Positions 49,047 to 59,224 of a stretch of DNA of 64,000 bases are shown here, in pieces. The DNA comes from Longilinea sp964536805. Lineage in GTDB: Bacteria > Chloroflexota > Anaerolineae > Anaerolineales > Anaerolineaceae. How positions within the stretch are numbered: position 1 is the stretch's first letter; each line of letters opens with the position of its first letter. Position numbers and translations under genes: made by a program. The notes under the pieces were generated by a model that was given only the letters and a program-made list of their open reading frames with translations, was not told the origin of the DNA and did not search any database. The stretch lies in assembly GCA_964536805.1 (NCBI GenBank), contig CAZHYQ010000004.1, positions 124,001 to 188,000 on the forward strand, given 5' to 3'.

Positions 49047-51950
49047 ATGACTACATTGCATGGGTTTTTATTGGTTCGGGAAGAACAAATTGACGAGATC
49101 AATTCCAGGGCGCGTTTGTACCGGCATGAGCGTACTGGTGCAAGATTGCTTTCGCTGGAAAATGATGATGAAAATAAGGTTTTTGGCATCACGTTTCGTA
49201 CCCCGCCGGCCGATTCGACCGGCGTTGCCCACATCATGGAACACTCTGTCTTGTGCGGTTCGCGCAAGTATCCGGTCAAGGAGCCTTTTGTCGAATTGAT
49301 GAAAGGCTCTCTGAATACCTTTTTGAATGCTTTTACCTTCCCCGATAAAACCTGTTATCCGGTTGCCAGCCAGAATGTTCAGGATTTCTACAACCTGATT
49401 GATGTTTATCTGGATGCGGTTTTGTATCCCAATCTTTCCCGGCATACCTTTGAGCAGGAAGGCTGGCATTTCGAACTTGATTCAATCGATAGTCCTTTGG
49501 TCTTCAAAGGCGTTGTATATAACGAGATGAAAGGGGCTTATTCAACGCCCGATGAGGTGTTGTCGCAACAAAGCCAGGCGGTCATTTTTCCGGATAATAC
49601 CTATCATCAGGATTCGGGAGGCGATCCGCAGGCAATTCCGAATTTGAGTTATGAGGGTTTTCAAGCATTCCATAACCGGTATTATCACCCTTCAAATGCA
49701 TTTATTTATTTCTACGGCGACGACGATCCTGAAAACCGCCTTAAGATCCTAGATGACTACTTAAAAGATTTTGATTTTGCAGCGGTGAATTCGAGTGTGC
49801 CTGCACAGGCTCATTTTTCTGAACCGCGCCGCGCAGCTTTTGGTTATGAAGTCACGCCAGAAGATGACTCACCGAAAGCCTTGCTTACCCTCAACTGGCT
49901 GCTGCCGGATGGCGCCGACCCAATCGAAAAATATGCTTTTGCCATACTGAATGAAATCCTGATTGGCACGCCTGCATCGCCGTTGCGAAAAGCCCTCATA
50001 GATTCAGGTTTGGGCGAAGATTTGACCGGGCGTGGGGTTGAAACCGGCATGGCGCAGATGTTTCTTTCGGTGGGCATGAAAGGCATCCAACAGGGTGATT
50101 TGGACAAAGTTGAGAGTCTGATCCTTGATACCTTGAAAAAGCTGGTTCAGGATGGCATCGCTCCAGAGGCAATTGCCGCCGCCATGAACACGGTGGAATT
50201 TAGTCTGCGTGAAAATAATACCGGATCCTTTCCGCGCGGGCTCGGCATTATGCTACGAGCCCTGGAATCATGGTTGTATGACCGCGATCCAGCCGCGCTG
50301 CTTAAGTTTGAACAACCTTTAAGTGAGATAAAGGAAAAAATAAAGAACGGTCAATATTTTGAGCAGCTCATTGACCGGCACCTTTTGAATAATCCGCACC
50401 GTGCGACCGTATCCTTATTGCCGGATGCCAATCTGGCACAGCAAAGGGAGTCAGCGGAATTGGCCCGTTTGAAGGCTGCCCGCGAAGAAATGACAGAGGT
50501 TCAACTGGCAGGCCTTGTTGAAAACACCATCACACTAAAACTTCGCCAGCAAACGCCGGATGCGCCTGAAGCGTTGGCCACCATTCCCGTTCTGCGACTT
50601 GAAGACCTGGAAACCAATATTCGCAGCATTCCAACTCAGGAGTATAAAGTAAGCGCCGTCCGTACCTTCCATCATAATTTGTCCACCAGCGGAATATTTT
50701 ACCTTGATCTTGGTTTTGATTTGCACGTGCTGCCACAAGGACTATTGCCTTATATACCGCTCTTCGCGCGGGCGTTGCTGGAAACTGGCACGGCACAACA
50801 GGATTTTGTAACGCTTGTTCAGCGAATTGGAACAAATACGGGTGGAATCCATCATACACTTTTCCATTCGACCGTTCCCTCGAGCGGAAAATCCACCAAT
50901 TGGCTATTTTTACGTGGAAAAGCCATGGTACCGCAGAGGGGCGAACTCTTTGGGATTTTGAGGGATGTCCTTACCTCGGCTCGCCTGGATGACCGCGAGC
51001 GCTTGCGACAGATGGTACTGGAGGATAAAGCCGGGTTTGAATCCATGCTGACCGAAGCCGGGCACCGCTTTGTCAACATGCGCATCAAAGCCGGATTGAA
51101 CGAGGCTGATTGGGCAGCCGAGCAGATAAGCGGCATCAGCCAACTGATTTTCCTGCGCCATTTGATCGGCGACCTGGAGAATAATTGGCCACTTGTCCTG
51201 ACTGCATTTGAGCAAATCCGCGACCTCCTGGTGCAACAGGGCAGCATGATTGCCAACGTTACCCTCGATGGCAAGAACTGGCAGATTGTTGAACCAGATT
51301 TACAGGCATTCCTGGCTGGTTTCCCGGCATCAGCATCCGCACCAGAATCCTGGCAGCTTACACCTTTTGAGCAGCCAGAGGCGATTACACTGCCCAGCCA
51401 GGTGAATTTTGTCGGAAAAGGCGCGAATTTATATCAGACCGGTTACAGCTTTCAGGGTTCATTCCTGGTGATGCTGCAATATCTGCGCAGCACCTGGTTA
51501 TGGGAACGCGTTCGTGTGCAGGGCGGTGCTTATGGCGGAATGGCTGCATTTGACCGGTTTTCCGGCGTGTTCAGCCTGCTTTCTTACCGCGATCCAAATC
51601 TTGATAAGACGCTATCCATTTACGATCAAACACCGGAATTCCTTCGTACATTGCAGTTGGATGAAGCAGAGTTGAGTAAAGCGATTATTGGAACCATCGG
51701 CGAATTGGACGCCTACCAACTACCCGATGCCAAAGGATATACGGCATTATCCCGCTGGCTTTTGGGAGTAAGCGATCCAGAACGGCAGCGAATCCGCGAT
51801 GAAGTATTACACGCCAAGAAGGCCGACTTTCTGGCAATTGCCAACGTGTTGGACGAATATATCAGCCGGGGTGCGGTAGTTGCAATGGGTTCGCCGCAGG
51901 CCGTCGATGCGAGCCAGGTGAAGTGGGAGAAAGTCCTGCGTATTCTCTAA
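49047..51950 (+). CDS. Insulinase-family metallopeptidase (M16C, presequence protease-like)
   Basis: About 967 residues from the ATG at 49047, five bases after GAGG and matching the family start (HGFLLVREEQIDEINSRARLYRH); an ATG at 48999 would add 16. Zinc motif is inverted HIMEH in GVAHIMEHSVLCGSRKYPVKEP with the later Glu in VFKGVVYNEMKGAYS, so the peptidase is intact. Both M16 halves are present, the second being catalytically silent as in pitrilysins. Presequence proteases degrade short peptides in closed chambers. No signal peptide, so a cytosolic peptidase is likely. It is convergent with the ABC exporter through a shared terminator. Confidence 0.93.
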   Translation: MTTLHGFLLVREEQIDEINSRARLYRHERTGARLLSLENDDENKVFGITFRTPPADSTGVAHIMEHSVLCGSRKYPVKEPFVELMKGSLNTFLNAFTFPDKTCYPVASQNVQDFYNLIDVYLDAVLYPNLSRHTFEQEGWHFELDSIDSPLVFKGVVYNEMKGAYSTPDEVLSQQSQAVIFPDNTYHQDSGGDPQAIPNLSYEGFQAFHNRYYHPSNAFIYFYGDDDPENRLKILDDYLKDFDFAAVNSSVPAQAHFSEPRRAAFGYEVTPEDDSPKALLTLNWLLPDGADPIEKYAFAILNEILIGTPASPLRKALIDSGLGEDLTGRGVETGMAQMFLSVGMKGIQQGDLDKVESLILDTLKKLVQDGIAPEAIAAAMNTVEFSLRENNTGSFPRGLGIMLRALESWLYDRDPAALLKFEQPLSEIKEKIKNGQYFEQLIDRHLLNNPHRATVSLLPDANLAQQRESAELARLKAAREEMTEVQLAGLVENTITLKLRQQTPDAPEALATIPVLRLEDLETNIRSIPTQEYKVSAVRTFHHNLSTSGIFYLDLGFDLHVLPQGLLPYIPLFARALLETGTAQQDFVTLVQRIGTNTGGIHHTLFHSTVPSSGKSTNWLFLRGKAMVPQRGELFGILRDVLTSARLDDRERLRQMVLEDKAGFESMLTEAGHRFVNMRIKAGLNEADWAAEQISGISQLIFLRHLIGDLENNWPLVLTAFEQIRDLLVQQGSMIANVTLDGKNWQIVEPDLQAFLAGFPASASAPESWQLTPFEQPEAITLPSQVNFVGKGANLYQTGYSFQGSFLVMLQYLRSTWLWERVRVQGGAYGGMAAFDRFSGVFSLLSYRDPNLDKTLSIYDQTPEFLRTLQLDEAELSKAIIGTIGELDAYQLPDAKGYTALSRWLLGVSDPERQRIRDEVLHAKKADFLAIANVLDEYISRGAVVAMGSPQAVDASQVKWEKVLRIL

Positions 51951-51967
51951 ATAATTAGCCGAATCCC

Positions 51968-52015
51968 AAACAACCGGCAGGTATTTACCCTGCCGGTTGT
52001 TATTTTTATTTGAAT
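51968..52015. terminator. Bidirectional terminator between the M16C gene and the ABC exporter
   Basis: AACAACCGGCAGG (51969-51981) pairs with CCTGCCGGTTGTT after a seven-base loop, and T-runs flank the plus-strand side, while the other side carries an A-run. It separates the two convergent genes. Confidence 0.8.
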
Positions 52016-52017
52016 TA

Positions 52018-53836
52018 TTAATCCGCCGCTATTGGGGAGGTATTTTCGACTGAGAATGGATCAAAAGCTTCGGTCATCTGGTGGCGGAACTGCTTGGTAT
52101 AGAGTTGATAATACTTTCCGCGCTCCCGCAGCAGTTCGCTATGAGTGCCAATTTCGGCAATGCGGCCGTCTTCAATCACAAGGATTCGATTGGCCCGTTT
52201 GATGGTGGAGAGACGGTGTGCGATGACAAAACTCGTCCGCCCCTTCATTAAGGTCTCCATGCCGCGCTGGATGAGCGCTTCAGTGAGCGTATCGACTGAA
52301 CTGGTGGCTTCGTCCATCACAAATATCTCAGGACCGGACAGCACCGCGCGCGCCAGGCTGATCAGTTGCTTTTGTCCAACCGAGAGGGAATTGCCGCCCT
52401 CACCGGCGTTTTCGTTATAGCCTTTTTCAAAACGCATAATGAATTCATGCGCTCCGGCCAGGCGGGCAGCTTCTTCAACCTCTTCGTCCGTGGCATTCAG
52501 CCGTCCGTAACGGATGTTGTCGCGAATCGTGCCGGAGAAAAGATGCGGCGTCTGTAATACAATGCCGATACGCGATTGGATGGCATGCAAGGAGAGTTCT
52601 TCGTAATCGCGTCCTCCGATAAAGATATGTCCCTGTTTGGGTTCATAAAAACGGCACAACAGGTTGACAATGGTGGTTTTGCCGCCGCCAGTCGGTCCGA
52701 CCAACGCAATGGTTTCGCCCGGTTTGACGTGCAAATTGAAGTCGCTCAATATCGGCTTTTCGTCTTCGTACCAGAAATCGACGTGCTCAAAACGGATATC
52801 GCCCCGGATGGTCCCCGGTTCAATGGCATTTTCGCGGTCGGCAACCTCCGGTTTGGCGTCCACCAGTGAAAAAATCCGTTCAGCCGAGGCGATGGCGTGC
52901 TGCATTTCGGCGAAAACGCGCGCCAAATCCTGGATTGGCCACATGATGAAGGTGACGTAGCTGACAAACGCCTGGATGCCGCCGATGGTAATGCCGCCAT
53001 AGCTGGCCTGCAGGCCACCAACCCAGACGATCCCTCCGAGAGCCAGCGCAGCGATCAACTGTACGGTTGGAAGAAACAGCGCACTTAACCACGCCGCCCG
53101 GTAGGAAGCACGGTACATGTTTCCAGTGATCGTACTGAACTCGTCCAGATTCCCGGCTTCTCGGCCTAGGGCTTTTACAACCCGCACGCCGGTGATGTTT
53201 TCGTTAATTGCTCCGGTGATTTTGGAGTTGTTCTTGCGTACCTCGCGGAATTCCTTCAGGATGCGTTTACGGAATTGGTAGGCAACGTATAACAGGATTG
53301 GAAGCATGCCCAGGACGATTAAAGCCAGTTTCCAACTGATGATGAGCATGAACACCATCGAAGTCAGGATGTTCATCATACCCCAGGTCGAATCAACCAA
53401 CCCCCACGTTACCAGATCAGCCACGCGATCCGAGTCTGAGGTAACACGCGACATGATCCAACCGACCGGCGTCCGGCTGTAATAGGACAGCGACAGACGC
53501 TGCAAGTGATTGAACATTTTCTGGCGCAAATCATAACGGATCCGTTCACCCAAAACCCCGGCCAGGTAAACGAAACCAAAGACGCCGCAGGCTTGCACGA
53601 TGATCAATAGTCCATAGATGACGAGAATATTGACCAGCATCCCACTGTTCTTTGCGACGATGCCGTCATCGATGATTCGTTTGCCCAAGTATGTAAAAAA
53701 CGAATCCAGCGATGATACGATGGTAATAGTTATTAGAAACCCTATCACCCATTTCCAGTGCGGGCGTGCCAAACCGATAATTCGGCGGAAGGTTTGTCCG
53801 CTGAATTTGGTTTGAAACTCCTCTTCTTCAAAATAA

Positions 53837-53847
<11 letters not shown>
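52018..53847 (-). CDS. Heterodimeric ABC exporter subunit with canonical Walker B (second half)
   Basis: 609 residues from the GTG at 53847, seven bases after AAGGAG; the open frame extends to 53922 inside the upstream gene. Order: six membrane helices (about 30-330), then the ATPase domain. Walker A GPTGGGKTT, Walker B FVMDEATSSVD with the catalytic Glu, and the H loop in VIAHRLST are intact; the signature motif reads LSVGQ instead of LSGGQ. Together with the partner gene upstream, which has the reverse pattern, it forms an asymmetric multidrug or lipid exporter of the BmrCD/TM287-288 type. The genes overlap by 11 bases. Confidence 0.92.
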
Positions 53848-55657
<1,810 letters not shown>

Positions 55658-55956
55658 AGGTACCTCCGGGTTGACAGTTTGAGGGCAAACCCAAGGAGCT
55701 GGAAAAAATGAAAGTGAAACCAGAAAGGTTTCTTGGACAACTGGTTCTACCCAAAGGTGAAAGAACCAGATTAACAGTTAGTTAGACTTACGCAATAAAC
55801 CGGATCATCTTGCCGCCCTCTCATGGTTATCGAGAACTGGTCAAATTAGAGCGGACCGACTTGAGAATATCGCCATCAGCCACGAGTTGAAAAGGAAAGA
55901 GCGCCAGGCGCAGTTTTGTTTTTCACGAGCACAATTATAAATCCATTATGACTCTT
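55658..55956. other. Long leader region upstream of the ABC exporter
   Basis: About 300 bases without a gene. Several inverted repeats are visible on either strand: GAAACC with GGTTTC (55716-55732), TGGTTCT with AGAACCA (55742-55768), and GCGCCAGGCGC near 55900. On the minus strand TTGAAA and TATAAT (about 55954 and 55940-55935) could start a leader of about 280 bases ahead of the exporter. Whether this leader regulates expression is unproven. Confidence 0.35.
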
Positions 55957-56253
55957 TCAAACAGCCGGTGTTGACGGGTCGCGAAAAAAATGAACAAGGG
56001 TTTTGACGGGTAGATAAATTATCGCGCCGCTAATCGCTCCGAACATAGCAAACAATGGAACCATGACCGCGATGAGTACCCAACCTGTTGCCCAAACCGG
56101 GATATTGATCCCGATCATCTTCAGCAGGATGTTTGAACTGGCAGCGGAAAAAAACCATCCAAGAATGCTGAGGATGAGGCCGAACCCGGCATAAAAAACT
56201 GCAGTCCAGCCGATAGATTGTCCTAGCGTTGGTAATGATTTGGCGTACTTCAT
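55957..56253 (-). CDS. Small membrane protein, two to three helices
   Basis: 98 residues. A short N-terminal part (MKYAKSLPTLGQSIGW) and hydrophobic segments at about 17-38 and 50-85 with a glycine-rich middle (FAMFGAISGAIIYL) suggest two helices plus a possible third. The start is ATG with GGAGGAACC upstream. I do not recognise a named family. It lies upstream of the exporter leader and is not clearly linked to it; its job is unknown. Confidence 0.7.
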   Translation of the reverse strand: MKYAKSLPTLGQSIGWTAVFYAGFGLILSILGWFFSAASSNILLKMIGINIPVWATGWVLIAVMVPLFAMFGAISGAIIYLPVKTLVHFFRDPSTPAV

Positions 56254-56442
56254 CTCGGTTCCTCCAGGTGACCGATAACCCGGTAAATGCTAGTTACAGA
56301 ATAATCCTCCTGGTAAATGACCGCAACACTCACAGGAGTGATCATTATTTGGCTGATGGTCGGGTATTCATACCGGTCATTCGGCCAGGAGGATCTCAGC
56401 TTAATCTTAAGCCTTGTTTGGAATAATGCTTGTCTTTCCTGA

Positions 56443-56471
56443 TTGCACATTTCCTTCGAGAAGCATATAAT
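56443..56471 (+). promoter_or_regulatory. Sigma-70-type promoter of the UgpC-like ATPase gene
   Basis: TTGCAC at 56443-56448 and TATAAT at 56466-56471 with an ideal 17-base spacer. The expected start near 56478 is followed by GGAAGGAGGA (56491-56500) and the ATG at 56506. Confidence 0.75.
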
Positions 56472-56505
56472 CAAATCACCATATACTGTCGGAAGGAGGA
56501 ATTCT

Positions 56506-57618
56506 ATGGCAAGCGTAACATTCGATCACGTCAACAAGAGATTTGGGGACTTCGTTGCCCTCAACGACCTGAACATAGCGATCCGGGATAAGGAATTCCT
56601 GGTTCTCGTTGGACCATCAGGTTGCGGTAAAACCACCGCTTTGCGGTGCCTGGCTGGCCTTGAGGAAGTTACCTCGGGCGAAGTCAAAATTGCCGACCAG
56701 GTGGTGAACGATGTTCCCCCCAAAGATCGCGACATTGCCATGGTGTTCCAGTCCTACGCACTCTATCCACACATGACGGTTTACGATAACATGGCTTTCG
56801 GTCTCAAGCTTCGAAAGGTACCGAAAGACCAGATCAAAAAACGTGTGGAAAGTGCTGCGGGGGTGCTGGGCATCGAAGCACTGCTGAAACGTAGACCGCG
56901 CGAATTATCAGGCGGCCAGCGGCAGCGTGTCGCGGTCGGCCGCGCCATTGTGCGCGAACCGAAAGTATTCTTGTTCGATGAACCGTTATCGAACCTGGAT
57001 GCTAAACTGCGCGTGCAAACCCGTGCAGAAATCAGCAAGCTGCATCAAAACCTGCAAACAACCTTCATCTATGTGACTCACGACCAGACGGAAGCCATGA
57101 CCATGGCCAGCCGCATCGCCGTGATGAACAAGGGTATTTTGCAGCAATTGGATACGCCGCAAACGCTGTATGACAAACCGGCGAACCTGTTCGTGGCTGG
57201 TTTCATTGGATCGCCTGCCATGAACTTCTTCCCGGCCACGCTGCGGAAGGACGGGGCCGATCTGTATGTTGACTCCAGCGATTTCTCCGTAAAAGTACCA
57301 GAGAATCGCACCAGCATCTACATGCCGTACGCAGGCAAGCAGGTTATTTTCGGCATCCGCCCGGAAGATATTCACAACCCGGCTTTTGTCCCCTCCGGAA
57401 TTCACGCCGCCCCTGTGGACGCGAAAGTGGATGTGACTGAATTGATGGGTAACGAAATCTTCCTGTACCTGGTGACCGGCAAAAACAGCTATGTCGCCCG
57501 GGTCGATCCGCGTACCCGCTTCAGCATTGGCAACAACGTCCAGGTGGCGTTCAACATGGATAACTTCCATATCTTTGACGCCTCCTCGAACCCTGATAAT
57601 CCACCAGCTATCCGCTAA
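56506..57618 (+). CDS. ugpC: Sugar-type ABC importer ATPase (UgpC/MsmK-like)
   Basis: ATPase that powers carbohydrate or glycerol-phosphate importers. 370 residues from the ATG at 56506 with a strong AAGGAGG; the longer frame from 56443 would begin in the promoter. Walker A GPSGCGKTTALR, signature LSGGQRQRVAVGRA, Walker B VFLFDEPLSNLDAKLR and H loop VTHDQTEAMTMAS are intact. The C-terminal MalK-type regulatory beta-domain (about 240-365) includes FGIRPEDIHNPAF. No permease or binding protein is nearby, so it is probably a shared ATPase serving several importers, as known for MsmK in Gram-positives. That role is inferred. Confidence 0.93.
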   Translation: MASVTFDHVNKRFGDFVALNDLNIAIRDKEFLVLVGPSGCGKTTALRCLAGLEEVTSGEVKIADQVVNDVPPKDRDIAMVFQSYALYPHMTVYDNMAFGLKLRKVPKDQIKKRVESAAGVLGIEALLKRRPRELSGGQRQRVAVGRAIVREPKVFLFDEPLSNLDAKLRVQTRAEISKLHQNLQTTFIYVTHDQTEAMTMASRIAVMNKGILQQLDTPQTLYDKPANLFVAGFIGSPAMNFFPATLRKDGADLYVDSSDFSVKVPENRTSIYMPYAGKQVIFGIRPEDIHNPAFVPSGIHAAPVDAKVDVTELMGNEIFLYLVTGKNSYVARVDPRTRFSIGNNVQVAFNMDNFHIFDASSNPDNPPAIR

Positions 57619-57635
57619 CAGCTTTTGAACCGACT

Positions 57636-57670
57636 GACAGCGCAAGGAAACTCTTGCGCTGTCTTTTTTT
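57636..57670 (+). terminator. Terminator after the UgpC-like gene
   Basis: GACAGCGCAAG (57636-57646) pairs perfectly with CTTGCGCTGTC (57653-57663) around a six-base loop, followed by seven Ts. Confidence 0.9.
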
Positions 57671-57751
57671 ACCTGTTTTCCCAAGGAAGCCCATTTTCAG
57701 GTAGAATAAGGCCAACTTCTGATCAAACGTTTCTCATTTTGCGAGGGCATG

Positions 57752-58498
57752 ATGTATAAACTGGTTCTACTCCGGCACGGCGAGAGTTCATGGAATTTGG
57801 AAAACCGATTCACTGGCTGGACAGATGTCGATCTGTCAGAGACAGGCATGAAGGAAGCCCATCAGGGCGGGCAGCTTTTACGCAAGGAAGGGTATATTTT
57901 CGATTTTGCCTACACCTCGGTGCTCAAGCGGGCAATTCGCACTTTGTGGATCGCCCTTGATGAAATGGATCTGATGTGGATCCCGGTGGAAAGAGCCTGG
58001 CAGTTGAATGAACGGCATTACGGCGCGCTGCAGGGATTGAATAAGGCCGAAACAGCTGAGAAATACGGCAAGGAACAGGTCATGCTCTGGCGCCGCAGTT
58101 ATTCCACTCCACCGCCTGCATTGGATTGGAATGATGAACGCCATCCGCGTTTCGATCCGCGCTACGCCAAATTAAGCAAGGAAGAATTGCCGTCATGCGA
58201 ATCGTTGGAGTTAACCCTGAAACGGGTTATGCCCTATTGGCATTCGACCATTGTCCCGCGCATTAAGAGCGGCCAAAAAGTACTGATCACGGCTCACGGC
58301 AACAGCCTGCGCGCCATGGTGAAGCACCTCTCCAACATATCAGACGACGAGATTGTCGAATTGAATATTCCAACGGGCGTACCGCTGGTTTATGAACTGG
58401 ATGACAATTGCCAGGAAATTCAGCATTATTACCTGGGCGATGCGGCTGAAGTAGCAGCCAAAGCTGCTGCCGTTGCCAAGCAAACAGAAAAGAAGTGA
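57752..58498 (+). CDS. gpmA: 2,3-bisphosphoglycerate-dependent phosphoglycerate mutase
   Basis: Interconverts 3- and 2-phosphoglycerate in glycolysis. 248 residues from the ATG at 57752, four bases after GAGGG; an ATG at 57749 is one codon earlier. LVLLRHGESSWNLENRFTGWTDVDL carries the phosphorylated His11-type residue, LNERHYGALQGLNK the substrate-binding segment, and TAHGNSLRAMVKHL the second His. The tail (AAEVAAKAAAVAKQTEKK) is Ala/Lys-rich and a little longer than in E. coli. Monocistronic between two strong terminators; a TAGAAT near 57703 is a candidate -10 box. Confidence 0.94.
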   Translation: MYKLVLLRHGESSWNLENRFTGWTDVDLSETGMKEAHQGGQLLRKEGYIFDFAYTSVLKRAIRTLWIALDEMDLMWIPVERAWQLNERHYGALQGLNKAETAEKYGKEQVMLWRRSYSTPPPALDWNDERHPRFDPRYAKLSKEELPSCESLELTLKRVMPYWHSTIVPRIKSGQKVLITAHGNSLRAMVKHLSNISDDEIVELNIPTGVPLVYELDDNCQEIQHYYLGDAAEVAAKAAAVAKQTEKK

Positions 58499-58512
58499 TG
58501 TAATTGCACTAA

Positions 58513-58546
58513 TAAAAAAACAGCTGGTTTACCAGCTGTTTTTTTG
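58513..58546. terminator. Bidirectional terminator after gpmA
   Basis: AAAAAAACAGCTGG and CCAGCTGTTTTTTT form a perfect stem with a four-base TTTA loop. T-runs occur on both strands, so it can serve both gpmA and the convergent Lit-like gene. Confidence 0.9.
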
Positions 58547-58555
58547 GTTTAAGAA

Positions 58556-59224
58556 TTACTGGTTTCTGCGGGAGAAGAATCTTCCAAGCAAAAGGAAAAG
58601 AATAGCGCCGAAGACGGTAAGTATCCCCATGCCAATAAAGGCATCCTGCCATAATCGGATCGGGAACAAGCGGATCAGCGAATCGGAATACAGAAATAAC
58701 CAGCTGTCGCCCTGAAAAAAAAGGCGGTGAAAACTTGTGAAGAGCGCGTCAAAGCTGACGACGATGGCAATAAAAATTGCTGCAATTAACCCGAGCGTCA
58801 ACCATGCTCCCCGTGCGAATGCCAATCCAAGGCTCTTGAGCCATTTACCACGCCAGGCCCAGATGAGGATGATCACCAGGGCAGCAAAAACGCCAGTCCA
58901 GACCCGAATCATCAACTGAACAAGCGCCTTGACATCGGCCATATGGCCCAGTTCGCGGTCATTGTAAAGCGGACTGCCGTCCGGTAAGCGTTGATCGGCA
59001 AGGAATGAAATTCCCTGGTTATTGAACATGTACTCCATTGAGATACCGCCCCACTTGAGCCGGTCCTGCAAAGAGAAACCAAACGAATCTTCAGGAAAAC
59101 CTGGAGCGCGGTATTCGACTTGCAGAAAAAGTGGTTGAAATAGAACCCGGATGGCAGTCATCAAGAGGAAGAGCGGAATTGCGACCGTCACGAGGAGTGA
59201 CACCATTTTTTGCAGGGTTTTCAT
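58556..59224 (-). CDS. lit: Lit-like lipoprotein intramolecular transacylase (TIGR01906/DUF1461)
   Basis: Membrane enzyme family that moves an acyl chain from the diacylglycerol of a lipoprotein to its N-terminal cysteine, giving lyso-form lipoproteins. 222 residues with four main membrane helices (about 8-28, 104-124, 138-160, 193-215). Two histidines match the essential pair known in Lit: H94 in ELGHMADVKAL and H166 in SFHRLFFQGDSWLFLY. Overlaps the upstream fusion gene by a TGA/ATG pair, implying coupling. lgt and lspA lie in the same window. The family call is well supported by the two motifs; activity is inferred. Confidence 0.85.
   Translation of the reverse strand: MKTLQKMVSLLVTVAIPLFLLMTAIRVLFQPLFLQVEYRAPGFPEDSFGFSLQDRLKWGGISMEYMFNNQGISFLADQRLPDGSPLYNDRELGHMADVKALVQLMIRVWTGVFAALVIILIWAWRGKWLKSLGLAFARGAWLTLGLIAAIFIAIVVSFDALFTSFHRLFFQGDSWLFLYSDSLIRLFPIRLWQDAFIGMGILTVFGAILFLLLGRFFSRRNQ

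Noticed and set aside
56443..56505. Longer reading frame of the UgpC-like ATPase from 56443
   Set aside because: The region is the promoter (TTGCAC-17-TATAAT) with a ribosome site just before the ATG at 56506.
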